Assembly: GCA_958295685.1 (NCBI GenBank) | Contig: OY282365.1 | Location: 2,453,954-2,517,953 of the forward strand | Direction of reading: 5' to 3' | Length of the DNA stretch: 64,000 bases | Source of the DNA: an uncultured Dehalococcoidia bacterium | GTDB lineage: Bacteria; Chloroflexota; Dehalococcoidia; Lucifugimonadales; CATQGZ01 | Part shown: piece by piece, positions 26,449 through 34,624 of the stretch | How the letters are laid out: every line of letters starts with the position of its first letter | Position numbering within the stretch: the stretch's first letter is position 1 | The notes under the pieces: generated by a model | The model's database searches: none | Told to the model about the DNA's origin: nothing | The model's input: only the letters and a program-made list of their open reading frames with translations | Program-made: the position numbers and the translations under genes

Positions 26449-27252
26449 ATGCTTGAGAAGCTGAGTCTGGACGGCAAGAGCATCGTGATAACGGGGGGCG
26501 GGACCGGCCTGGGCCGCGAGATGGCCTTGGCCATCGCCAGAGCCGGGGGCGACCTGGTGATTGCATCCAGGCGGGCAGGCCCCATCGAGGAGACCGCCGC
26601 GCTGGCCAGGGAGGCCGGCAGGAGCGCCATCGCGGTTCCGACGGACGTTACCGATACCTCCCAGGTCGACGCCCTGTTCCGAAGAGCCATTGACGAGCTC
26701 GGCAAGGTGGACGTGTTGATCAACAACGCGGGGATCGTCCGCGGAGCCCGCGCGACGCCTATCTGGGAGATCTCGGACGCCGACTGGCGGCTGGGAATCG
26801 AGACCAACCTGTCGAGCGCGTTCTACTGCTCGCGGGCCATCGCCAGGCACATGACGGAGCGCGGGCGGGGCAGGATCATCAACGTGTCGTCGGGATTCGG
26901 GCTCCGCGGCGGACGGGACAACTACATGTACACGACGGCCAAGGGTGGGATTCTCCAGCTGACGCGCACGCTTGCGATGAGCCTCGGCAGGCACGGCGTG
27001 ACCAGCGCCTGCATCGTGCCGGGGTTCATTCCCACCGAGGCGACGGCGACCCTTCGGGAGACTCAGCCTCAGGGCAGGTTCATCCCGATAGGCAGAGTCG
27101 GTCTTCCTGAGGAGATCGGGCCGGTGGCGGTGTTCCTGGCGTCGGACGCCTCCGACTACATGAACGGAGAGACGTTCATCGCGGACGGTGGCGGACTGGC
27201 GGGCGGCTACGCCCCGACCGGCTACGCCCCGGACGTGCCGCTGACTATCTGA
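26449..27252 (+). CDS. Short-chain dehydrogenase/reductase
   Basis: 267-residue classical SDR: cofactor motif TGGGTGLG, NNAG, catalytic Ser in INVSSGFG, and catalytic Tyr-Lys in YMYTTAKGGILQL. Closest in style to the gluconate 5-dehydrogenase / 3-oxoacyl reductase group; the substrate is unknown. The ATG at 26449 has GGGGAGAG upstream. The next gene is a second SDR 24 bases away, likely in the same transcript. Confidence 0.9.
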   Translation: MLEKLSLDGKSIVITGGGTGLGREMALAIARAGGDLVIASRRAGPIEETAALAREAGRSAIAVPTDVTDTSQVDALFRRAIDELGKVDVLINNAGIVRGARATPIWEISDADWRLGIETNLSSAFYCSRAIARHMTERGRGRIINVSSGFGLRGGRDNYMYTTAKGGILQLTRTLAMSLGRHGVTSACIVPGFIPTEATATLRETQPQGRFIPIGRVGLPEEIGPVAVFLASDASDYMNGETFIADGGGLAGGYAPTGYAPDVPLTI

Positions 27253-27276
27253 ACGCCTAACAGGCGAGGTGGAGCG

Positions 27277-28035
27277 ATGCCGATACCAACCGAATGGAAC
27301 CTCACGGGCAGAAAGGCGATAGTCACCGCCGACCGGCGCGGGTGGACGCCGTATCTGGCGTCCGCCCTTGCGGAGGCGGGCGCGGACGTTCTGGTGGCCG
27401 GAGCCGAGGGTTCGGACATGGCGGACGCGGCTGCCGCCGTCCGGGGACTCGGCCGCAGGTCCGTGGTGGTGGCCACCGATTTGACGGACGCCGCGAGCGT
27501 CGAGTCGATGGTGGACGTGGCCGTGAGAGAGCTGGGCCGCGTGGACGTGCTGGTCAACAATGCCAGGGCCGAGCTCGGGAAGCGATTCGAGCGCGTCACG
27601 GAAAACGAGTGGGACGTGGTAATGGGCTTCAGCGTCAGGTCCATGTTTCTGACCTGCCGGGCGGTCGGCAGGAGGATGCTGGAACAGGGCGGCGGCCGCA
27701 TCGTCAACATGAGTTCCGGCCTGGCGGTGCGCGGGCTCTGGAACTCGGTTGCCGCCTGCGCGGCTCAGGGCGCGGTACACCAGTTGACCTCGGCGCTCGC
27801 TCTCGAATGGGCGCTGAGCGGGATAAGGGTCAACGGCATCGGCGCCGGCTGGCTGACCACGCAGGAGCCTTCGGAGGAGGACGCGAGGGAGCTTCTCGTC
27901 CGGTACATCCCTCTGCGCCGCAAGGGGCACCCGAACGACCTCGCCGCCCTGCTCGTCTACCTGTCCTCGGAAGCCTGCGACTTCGTCACCGGCCAGACCA
28001 TCTTCATAGATGGCGGCGCGCTCGCCCATGCGTGA
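27277..28035 (+). CDS. SDR-fold protein lacking the catalytic Tyr-Lys pair (probable pseudoenzyme)
   Basis: 252 residues with a clear SDR fold (VDVLVNNARAELG, GRIVNMSSGLAVRG, VTGQTIFIDGGALAHA). The cofactor loop is VTADRRGWT instead of TGxxxGxG, and the YxxxK active site reads ACAAQ in AACAAQGAVHQLT, so both catalytic residues are gone while the frame is intact. It may be a structural partner of the active SDR immediately upstream, or use other chemistry. Family resemblance is sure, function is not. Confidence 0.85.
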   Translation: MPIPTEWNLTGRKAIVTADRRGWTPYLASALAEAGADVLVAGAEGSDMADAAAAVRGLGRRSVVVATDLTDAASVESMVDVAVRELGRVDVLVNNARAELGKRFERVTENEWDVVMGFSVRSMFLTCRAVGRRMLEQGGGRIVNMSSGLAVRGLWNSVAACAAQGAVHQLTSALALEWALSGIRVNGIGAGWLTTQEPSEEDARELLVRYIPLRRKGHPNDLAALLVYLSSEACDFVTGQTIFIDGGALAHA

Positions 28036-28052
28036 GGGCAGTGGGTGGGGGC

Positions 28053-28281
28053 CTGTGGTTTTTGCCGAAAACTGTCCCAAACTGTTCCATTTTGTCCCAT
28101 CTCGTAGCTGAGGGTTCGATTTCGTGGAACAAATGTGGGGCACTTGTGGAACAGATGTGGAACGGAACCGGAGCAGTTCCGGTACAATTGTGGAACAGGG
28201 TCTTCAGGGCTGCGAGGTTGGCTGCTGCTGGGCTGACTGCTTCCATGGGGTAAGTGTAGGACAAGAGTTCGGCGTTGTCAA
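28053..28281 (-). repeat. Array element C (TGTTCCAC subtype)
   Basis: Minus-strand copy nearly identical to element A in array, core and inverted units. Promoter TTGACA (28276-28281), 17 bases, TACACT (28253-28258). A short ORF begins MEAVSPAAANLAALK. No minus-strand gene follows it; it points into the 3' end of the SDR pair. Confidence 0.8.
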
Positions 28282-28500
28282 GGGGATTTGTCTGAATCAG
28301 GATTCTCAGGACTGGAGTGGCGCGGGTGATTCATGGGGCGCTCCTACGCCGTTTGGGGCGCTTTTACGGGGTGGCCGGGGACTGGATTCCGGCTTCCGCC
28401 GGAATGAAGGTTGTTCGAGGGTCTCCGGAGTGGGTGGATTTGGGGACATTGCGGCACCAGTTGCCGCTCCCTATATCCACAGAGAATCCGGACGCAATCA
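28282..28500. other. Non-coding stretch with a REP-like palindrome
   Basis: About 220 bases without a credible gene. At 28384-28408 a REP-like palindrome reads CTGGATTCCGG...CCGGAATGAAGG. The same type recurs at 49851-49881. TCCTGATTCAGACAA-like sequence abuts the element C promoter. Confidence 0.5.
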
Positions 28501-28540
28501 TGCGGCACTATGCGGCACCTTGCGGCACCTTGCGGCATGT
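28501..28540 (+). repeat. Four exact-period 10-bp repeats (TGCGGCAC)
   Basis: Four adjacent units beginning TGCGGCA at 28501, 28511, 28521 and 28531, one helical turn apart, 48 bases before a small gene. Likely a protein-binding array. Confidence 0.7.
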
Positions 28541-28587
28541 ATTACAGTAATCGTGACGCATGTGATGCAACGGAGGATAGCTGTACA

Positions 28588-28800
28588 GTGGAGACCTATA
28601 GCGACTTCCTTTTTGCGAGGCCGTCCTTCTTGGAGGGTGTGGCTCGGATATTCGACCTTGGCAATACCATGAATGAGTACAACGTTTCCGATACGGGCCA
28701 GGAGGCGGACGCGGCCGCGATACGGATGGACTGGGCCGCCATCGGCCAGGATATCGGAGATGCCATGCAGGTGTTCGAGGGAGAAGAACGGGAAGGCTGA
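28588..28800 (+). CDS. Small acidic protein of unknown function
   Basis: 70 residues, unrecognised. Start at GTG 28588 with CGGAGGA 11 bases upstream. The sequence is acidic and helical (METYSDFLFARPSFLEGVAR at the N-terminus). It lies between two array elements and downstream of a 10-bp repeat array, and two hairpins follow the stop. It sits at the edge of the restriction-modification island, so it could be a control or antirestriction-type protein; this is speculation. Confidence 0.6.
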   Translation: METYSDFLFARPSFLEGVARIFDLGNTMNEYNVSDTGQEADAAAIRMDWAAIGQDIGDAMQVFEGEEREG

Positions 28801-28850
28801 CGTCTGCTGAGCCGGGCTGATGAGCAGACGAAAGCGCCGCCGTCCTGAGA

Positions 28851-28876
28851 ATCAGCCTGCCGAACGGCAGGCTGAT
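28851..28876 (+). terminator. Terminator-like hairpin
   Basis: 11-bp perfect stem (28851-28861 with 28866-28876) and GAAC loop, followed by TCGTTT. A second hairpin (28801-28808 with 28823-28830) directly precedes it. Confidence 0.6.
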
Positions 28877-28959
28877 GTCGTTTCGCCGCAGACGTCGGTC
28901 GAGATCGGCTCCTACTAATCTGGGACAGACTCTGCCTTCAATCCTGATTCAGACAACCC

Positions 28960-29277
28960 TTGACAACCCCGAACCGCTGTGCTAGAGTATGCCCATGACA
29001 CAGCCGCCTCTCTCCACAAACCGCCCGCAGAACTCCCCAAGCGCCCGGATGACCTGTCGCATAGTGTCGCATAAGTGTCGCATAGGTGTCGCATAAGTGT
29101 CGCATGAGTGTCGCATAGTGTCGCATGAGTGTCGCGTAGTGTCAGCCAAAATCGGCCCTCTCAGCTACGAAGTGGCTGCGAAATACCCGCAAATGCGACA
29201 CTTTCGCGAAAATTTCCCGCCGCCGTCGAGCCCCGGAGGCCCCCGGACGCAAGGACCGGCCCGTCGCCCCAGTCAAC
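28960..29277 (+). repeat. Array element D (TGTCGCATA subtype)
   Basis: Plus-strand copy. TTGACA (28960-28965), 17 bases, TAGAGT (28983-28988), short ORF (MTQPPLSTNRPQNSPSARM), nine or so 10-11-bp units TGTCGCATAAG, core CTCAGCTACGA, the matching inverted unit ATGCGACACTT, TTTCGCGAAAATTTCCC, and the CCGTCGCCCCAGTCAA tail. It lies directly upstream of the restriction-modification genes and may supply their promoter. Confidence 0.8.
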
Positions 29278-29344
29278 CAGGAGGTCTATCGGCAGGGATG
29301 CGCCTATGAGTTGGCCGAGCGCCGTCTGCTGAAAGGGGTGTCTC

Positions 29345-29527
29345 ATGGCAAAGAAGTACGACTTCACGATTCAGCGGGGCGGCCGGATGGAGCGCACCGT
29401 GGTGGGTGTGGACGGACAGCCGCACGTGATGGACACCGATAAGAAGGGCAAGGACGGCCACTTTACTAACGAGGGTGAGTACCGGCGCGCCATCGAGCGG
29501 GCCGTTGCCGAGAACACACAGGACTGA
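29345..29527 (+). CDS. Small protein preceding the DNA methyltransferase
   Basis: 60 residues, basic and hydrophilic (MAKKYDFTIQRGGRMERTVV), no family recognised. GAAAGGGG lies upstream. Its stop overlaps the methyltransferase start (TGATG), so it is the first gene of the restriction-modification operon. It could be a control protein or part of the complex. Confidence 0.65.
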   Translation: MAKKYDFTIQRGGRMERTVVGVDGQPHVMDTDKKGKDGHFTNEGEYRRAIERAVAENTQD

Positions 29528-31293
29528 TGATTCAGCAACCCAACCCGAACCCGCAGGACGCGGACATAGAGGAGCCGCTGCCGCAGCAGGAGGAGTTCTG
29601 GCGGCCTCCGGCGCGGTTCGGGTCGGTGCCGGTGGAGGCCGAGCCGCAGGGCTGGGACAGGTATCGGGGGTTTCAGAAGCACTACCCGCGCGTCGATCTG
29701 CCGACGCAGATAGTGGAGCGCGTCTCCCTGGGCAGCGACGAGGCCCATGAGCCGAACCGGCTCATCTGGGGCGACAACCTGCACGTGATGCGGCAGCTGC
29801 GCTCCAACAGCGTCGACCTGATATACATCGATCCGCCGTTCTTCTCGGGACGGCAGTACAACGTTATGTGGGGAGACGCCAACGAGATGCGCTCCTTCAA
29901 CGACATCTGGGAAGACGGGATGCCGGGCTACCTAATCTGGCTGAACGCCCGGCTCTACGAGATGAAGCGGCTGCTCAAGCCCACCGGCTCCATCTACGTC
30001 CACTGCGACTGGCACGCCAGCCACTACATCAAGGTGGAGATGGACAAGATATTCGGGTATGAGAGTTTTCGGAACGAGGTCATCTGGCATTACGGACTTG
30101 GCGGTTCATCACCGCGTTTGTACTCAAAGAAACACGATGCATTGTTCTTCTACACGAAGTCGCAGACCTACTATTTCGACAAGCCCCAAGAACATGCTAC
30201 TTCTGTTCGTATGCGTGGTCAGTTGAAAGGCGCATCGGATGTGTGGGATATACCAACTATCAATAACATGGCTAAAGAGCGGATAGGCTACCCTACCCAG
30301 AAGCCTGAGGCGTTGCTCGAACGCATCATCGGGGCATCGTCGAACGAAGGAGATGTCGTGGCCGACTTCTTCTTGGGCGGCGGCACGGCCGCCGCGGTGG
30401 CCCAGCGGCTTGGGCGGCGTTTCATCGGGTGCGACCAGTCGCGTGTCGCGGTAGCGGTCACCGCCGAGCGTTTGAAGCAGCAGGCGATCAAGCGGGAGTT
30501 GGAGGATGCTTCCATCCCCGATTTCACGGTCGAGCACTGGGGCATCTACGAGGCGGCGAGCCTGTCCGGTGCGCCGTCGGACGAGTTCAGGGGGTTCGTG
30601 CTGCGCGCGTACGGCGCGACTCCTGCGAGCGACGGCTCGGCCATACACGGGTGGCGCAACCAGATGCCCGTCTGGGTGGGTGGGCCCGGGCGTGATTCTC
30701 GCGTGACGGCGGAAGACGTGGAGGGGTTTGCCAACGCGATCAGGGAGAGCGTCCAGTACTTGGACTCCAACCTGCGGGACGGGGTGATGCTCGCCTGGGG
30801 ATTCACCCAGGCCGCACGGGACGCCGCTGACTACCTGCGCAGGTGTCAGCACGTCGACGTCGACTTCATCCGTCTCAGGCAGGTTCGCATTGAGGAGGCC
30901 GGCTTCCGCGAGCATATCGTCACGCGCTCCACCGACAGGGCCGACTACAGTGACTTTCTGACCTTCGTGCAGCCGCCGGCTGTGTCGGTGGCGTACAGCG
31001 TCAAGGGAGGACGCGCCGTGACCTTCGACGCGGGCGATTCGGCGGTCGTGAACTTCCGCGCGGGCGATTCGGCGGTCGTGAACTTCCGCGCGAAGATCGT
31101 CAACGTTCAGTGGGACTTCAACCACGACGGGCGGCGCTTCGCGGCGACGCCCGGCTACTCGTTCCGTCGGGACGGGCCCATGCTGCAGGTGACGCACAAG
31201 TTCGACAGAGCAGGGACGTTTACCGTCGCCTGCCGGGTGCAGGACAGTCACGGCGGCGAGGGGACGTGGGTCGGACAGGTCGAGGTGAGCTAG
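29527..31293 (+). CDS. Site-specific adenine DNA methyltransferase (type III-like Mod) with C-terminal PKD-like domain
   Basis: 588-residue beta-class N6-adenine methyltransferase: the catalytic motif DPPF at residues 102-105 precedes the SAM-binding motif I (DFFLGGGT from Asp280), the order of type III Mod and related enzymes. A middle region of about 170 residues is unassigned. The last 80 residues read as a PKD/Ig-like domain (VQWDFNHDG, THKFDRAGTFTVACRVQD), which is unusual for a DNA methyltransferase. A 30-base direct repeat at 31031-31090 duplicates ten residues (AGDSAVVNFR). It precedes the helicase gene by 3 bases. Confidence 0.9.
   Translation: MIQQPNPNPQDADIEEPLPQQEEFWRPPARFGSVPVEAEPQGWDRYRGFQKHYPRVDLPTQIVERVSLGSDEAHEPNRLIWGDNLHVMRQLRSNSVDLIYIDPPFFSGRQYNVMWGDANEMRSFNDIWEDGMPGYLIWLNARLYEMKRLLKPTGSIYVHCDWHASHYIKVEMDKIFGYESFRNEVIWHYGLGGSSPRLYSKKHDALFFYTKSQTYYFDKPQEHATSVRMRGQLKGASDVWDIPTINNMAKERIGYPTQKPEALLERIIGASSNEGDVVADFFLGGGTAAAVAQRLGRRFIGCDQSRVAVAVTAERLKQQAIKRELEDASIPDFTVEHWGIYEAASLSGAPSDEFRGFVLRAYGATPASDGSAIHGWRNQMPVWVGGPGRDSRVTAEDVEGFANAIRESVQYLDSNLRDGVMLAWGFTQAARDAADYLRRCQHVDVDFIRLRQVRIEEAGFREHIVTRSTDRADYSDFLTFVQPPAVSVAYSVKGGRAVTFDAGDSAVVNFRAGDSAVVNFRAKIVNVQWDFNHDGRRFAATPGYSFRRDGPMLQVTHKFDRAGTFTVACRVQDSHGGEGTWVGQVEVS
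31031..31090 (+). repeat. 30-bp direct repeat inside the methyltransferase gene
   Basis: Two adjacent perfect 30-base copies beginning GCGGGCGATTCGG, in frame. A slippage-type length variation site. Confidence 0.9.
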
Positions 31294-31296
31294 CCG

Positions 31297-33309
31297 GTGC
31301 TCAACCAGTTCAGCAGCTACGAGGACGAGTTCCAGCAGTGGCTGAGGGGCGGCTGCCCCGGCGCGAAGCAGGGGACACTGGACTACATACGGCACCTGAG
31401 CGACCCGGAGGACGACACGAGGCCGCGCGAGGGCGCGCTGTGGCCGCATCAGTGGGACTCGTTCCTGCGCGTCGTCTACGCTTACGAGATGCGGCGTGAG
31501 GAGTTGGCGCATCCGGACGGCGTGCTGCTGAACGTGGTGACGGGCGGGGGCAAGACGGCGGTCATCGCCGCGCTGATCGTGTGGCTGCGGCTGGCCCACG
31601 ACGTGCAGAAGTTCGTGCTGCTGTGCCCCAACCTGATAGTGCGCGACCGTCTGGAGGAGGACTTTCAGGACGGGAGGGTGTTCTCCGACCGGGGTCTGAT
31701 ACCTGACGGCGCGATCGTGGGCAAGGACGACTTCGCGCTCACCACGCTGGGCAGCGGGCGGCCCGGCGGCTGGGCGAACCTTCTGCTTCTGGAGGAGGGC
31801 GTCATACTTGGGAACATCCACCAGTTCTACACCAGCAACGCCGCGGGGCAGAGCAACTTGTCGGCCCTGATGAACGGGCTGGAGTTCGCGCTGTTCAACG
31901 ACGAGGCTCACAACTCCCCCGCGCCGGAGTGGGACGCCGTGCTGGAGAAGATGTGTGACAAGACCGTGCTGCGGGTGGATACCACGGCGACGCCGGAGCG
32001 TGCGGACGGCAAGGCGCCGGACAGCCGGATGATCTACGAGTACCTGATTCAGGACGCCCTCGCCGACAGGCTGGTCAAGACGCCGGTGGTGTATCAGCCC
32101 AACATCGAGACGGTGGAGTTGACCTACACGGACGCCCAGACGGGGGGGACCAGGGGCGTGGAGGAGATCGACTGGGCCGAGGTCGACCGGCTGGGTCTGA
32201 GCGCGACGCAGTGGGTGACGGACGACAAGCCGATGCAGCAGCAGATGGCGATAGCCTTGCAGAGGGTCCGCGAGCAGGAGCGGAGGGCAAAGGGCCGCTA
32301 CCAGCCGATACTGTTCGTCGTCGCGGTGTGCAAGCTGGACGCGGAGAAGGCGGCGAAGACACTCAGCAACCATTTCAGGGTCAAGACGCTGCTGGTCACG
32401 GAGGACAGCACGGAGTCGGACCGTCGCCAGGCGACCGAACTGGGGAAGGCTCGGCGTGGGAACAGTCCCTACAAGGCGGTCGTGAGCGTGCTGATGCTGC
32501 GCGAGGGCTGGGACGTGCCGGAGGTGGGCGTGATATTGCTGCTGCGGAAGTTCGGCAGCCGCGTGTACGGGCAGCAGGTGATAGGGCGCGGTCTGCGCCG
32601 CGTCCGCAGCGGCGGGGTCGGAGAGGACGAGCCGCAGATATGCGCCGTGGTGGACCATCCGAAGCTGGAGCACCGGTGGCTGTGGGACATCTTCAGCAGC
32701 AGGGTGCGCACGAACGTCGGGGTGGACGACGAGTACGATGAAGGGGAGGATCTGCCGGAGCCTCCGCCCCGCCAGACACTGGACAAGCCGGGGAACATCA
32801 TCGACATCCCAGAACCGGAGAGGGATAACGGCAGGTTCGTCCTGCCCGAGTTCGCGCCTCCCCCCGAGCCGCTGAAGAACTGGCGTGACGCGCTCGACGG
32901 GTTTACCTATCCCGCGGAGACGGTGACCATCACCGACCAGGAGATTTCGAGCGTGGAGAGTACGGAGTTGACCAACAGGGGTCGGACGATACGCGAGGCC
33001 GCTCCCGAGTACGCAGCCGGCGAGAGTGTCGACGTCGACCGGGAAAAACTGGAGGCCGGCATGAGGCAGGAGTTGCTGGATATGGCCGACAGATTTCTCG
33101 AATATGCCGGGTATTCGATGCAGTTCAAGGGACGGATATATACCATACTGCTGGAACACTTCAGGGCGAAGTTTCTGAATGGCATGTCAATAGGGCTTGC
33201 GGAGAGGCATCACCTAGAGACCGCTTGGCGTATGCGCTTGCAGGTGGAGGAGCGCATAAAGACCACGGACGGTCTGATCGAAGGAATGATCAAGTATGGC
33301 GATCAGTAA
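31297..33309 (+). CDS. Type III restriction-like helicase subunit (Res without nuclease domain)
   Basis: 670-residue superfamily 2 helicase. The Walker A box is VTGGGKTAV near residue 87, the DEAH box NDEAHNS, and motif VI QQVIGRGLRRV. In classical type III Res proteins a PD-(D/E)XK endonuclease domain follows the helicase. Here the C-terminal 170 residues show no D-(E/D)xK motif, and a separate nuclease gene overlaps the 3' end by 14 bases. It starts at GTG 31297. It probably translocates DNA for cleavage by the small nuclease. Confidence 0.88.
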   Translation: MLNQFSSYEDEFQQWLRGGCPGAKQGTLDYIRHLSDPEDDTRPREGALWPHQWDSFLRVVYAYEMRREELAHPDGVLLNVVTGGGKTAVIAALIVWLRLAHDVQKFVLLCPNLIVRDRLEEDFQDGRVFSDRGLIPDGAIVGKDDFALTTLGSGRPGGWANLLLLEEGVILGNIHQFYTSNAAGQSNLSALMNGLEFALFNDEAHNSPAPEWDAVLEKMCDKTVLRVDTTATPERADGKAPDSRMIYEYLIQDALADRLVKTPVVYQPNIETVELTYTDAQTGGTRGVEEIDWAEVDRLGLSATQWVTDDKPMQQQMAIALQRVREQERRAKGRYQPILFVVAVCKLDAEKAAKTLSNHFRVKTLLVTEDSTESDRRQATELGKARRGNSPYKAVVSVLMLREGWDVPEVGVILLLRKFGSRVYGQQVIGRGLRRVRSGGVGEDEPQICAVVDHPKLEHRWLWDIFSSRVRTNVGVDDEYDEGEDLPEPPPRQTLDKPGNIIDIPEPERDNGRFVLPEFAPPPEPLKNWRDALDGFTYPAETVTITDQEISSVESTELTNRGRTIREAAPEYAAGESVDVDREKLEAGMRQELLDMADRFLEYAGYSMQFKGRIYTILLEHFRAKFLNGMSIGLAERHHLETAWRMRLQVEERIKTTDGLIEGMIKYGDQ

Positions 33310-33646
33310 GCGGGGCATCTACGAGGCGCCTGCCAAGAGTCCGTACAACTTCGAGCGGTACGACAGCTATCTGGAGCGCGAGATGATGGCGAGGCTGGAG
33401 AGGGACGCCGAGGTCGTCCGGTGGCAGAAGCGGCACGGCATCTCGATTCCGTGGATCGACGCGCACGGGCGTCAGTGCAACTACCGGCCCGATTTTCTGG
33501 TGGAGTACACGGACGGACGGAAGGTCGTCGTAGAGGTGAAGAATCCCGCGCTGATGGACTCCCCTTCGGTCCAACGCAAAGAGAGCGCGGCGAGGGAGTG
33601 GTGCCGCAAGCGCGGGATGAGCTACGAGCTGGCAACGGTATACTGA
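33296..33646 (+). CDS. TnsA-like PD-(D/E)XK endonuclease
   Basis: 116 residues resembling the N-terminal catalytic domain of the TnsA transposon endonuclease. It has an N-terminal helix with Glu29 (YLEREMMARLE), then Asp66 in YRPDFLVEY and Glu80-x-Lys82 in VVVEVKN, the PD-(D/E)XK metal-binding set. It overlaps the helicase gene, so it is translationally coupled. No TnsB or TnsC homologue is present, so the likely role is the cleavage module of the restriction system rather than transposition. Confidence 0.85.
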   Translation: MAISKRGIYEAPAKSPYNFERYDSYLEREMMARLERDAEVVRWQKRHGISIPWIDAHGRQCNYRPDFLVEYTDGRKVVVEVKNPALMDSPSVQRKESAAREWCRKRGMSYELATVY

Positions 33647-33715
33647 AGGACGGCAGTCCGGGCGGGGCCTCTGCCGGCTTGGTTCTCCGCACATGGGCCG
33701 TCCATATTGTGAGGG

Positions 33716-34618
33716 ATGGTGAACGTACTCGTTTCGGGATCGACCGGATTCATCGGCTCGGCGCTCGTGCCGCATCTGGCCGAGAGGGGTTGTCGCGTGA
33801 CGCGGCTGGTCAGACGAGACCCGGCGCCGAGTGAGCGGGCGGCGCGCTGGGACCCTGCGGCTGGGACGATCGATTCCGCGGCGCTCGAGGGCGTGGAGGG
33901 CGTGGTCCACCTCGCGGGGGAGAACGTGGTCGGGCGGTGGACGGCGCGCAAGAAGGCCCGAATTCTGGAGAGCCGTGTGAGGGGGACGAGGCTTCTGAGC
34001 GAGGCTCTGGCAGGGCTCGACCCGCCTCCGGCCGTGATGGTCTGCGCCTCCGGCCAGGACTTCTACGGTGACAGAGGGGTGGAGCGGGTGTCGGAGGAGG
34101 CGGGAGCGGGCAGCGGTTTCGTGTCGGAGGCGACGGCGGAGTGGGAGGCGGCCTCGCAGCCGGCCGCGGACGCCGGTATCAGGGTGGTGAAGGCGCGCTT
34201 AGGCATGGTGTTGGGCGATGGGGGAGGCGCGCTCGCCAGGATGCTGCCCGCTTTCAGGCTCGGCCTGGGCGGCCGGTTCGGCGATGGCCGCCAGTACGTG
34301 AGTTGGATATCGATCACGGACGTCGTGCGGGTTATTCACCACGCGCTGACGACGGGCGCGCTGAGCGGTCCGGTGAACGTTGCCGCGCCCGGGCCGGTCA
34401 CGAACGCGGAGTTTGCCAGGGCTCTCGGCAGGGCGCTGTCGAGGCCGGCGCTGCTTCCGACGCCGGCTTTCGCCCTACGGCTGGCTTTGGGGGAGATGGC
34501 CGTCCTGCTGCTCGGGGGCGTCAGGCTGGACCCGTCGAAGCTGGCCGCGTCGGGGTTCGAGTTTCGGCACTCCGATCTGGAGTCCGCGCTCCGGTCGGCG
34601 CTGGGCCGCGAAGGGTAG
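33716..34618 (+). CDS. TIGR01777-family NAD-dependent epimerase-like protein
   Basis: 300 residues of the YfcH/SDR39U1 group: Rossmann motif VSGSTGFIGSALV, LAGENVVGRWT, SGQDFYGDRG, and the C-terminal DUF1731-like segment (GPVNVAAPGPVTNAEFARAL, then LRSALG). The exact reaction of this conserved family is unknown. It converges with the DAHP synthase gene with only 6 bases between the stops. Confidence 0.9.
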   Translation: MVNVLVSGSTGFIGSALVPHLAERGCRVTRLVRRDPAPSERAARWDPAAGTIDSAALEGVEGVVHLAGENVVGRWTARKKARILESRVRGTRLLSEALAGLDPPPAVMVCASGQDFYGDRGVERVSEEAGAGSGFVSEATAEWEAASQPAADAGIRVVKARLGMVLGDGGGALARMLPAFRLGLGGRFGDGRQYVSWISITDVVRVIHHALTTGALSGPVNVAAPGPVTNAEFARALGRALSRPALLPTPAFALRLALGEMAVLLLGGVRLDPSKLAASGFEFRHSDLESALRSALGREG

Positions 34619-34624
34619 GGCGTT

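Noticed and set aside
28384..28408. Rho-independent terminator for the SDR pair
   Set aside because: The palindrome is of the REP type, recurs at 49.85 kb, has no T-run and lies over 340 bases past the stop.
33296..33646. A Tn7-like transposon, because of the TnsA-like nuclease
   Set aside because: No TnsB, TnsC or end repeats nearby, and the gene overlaps the restriction helicase.
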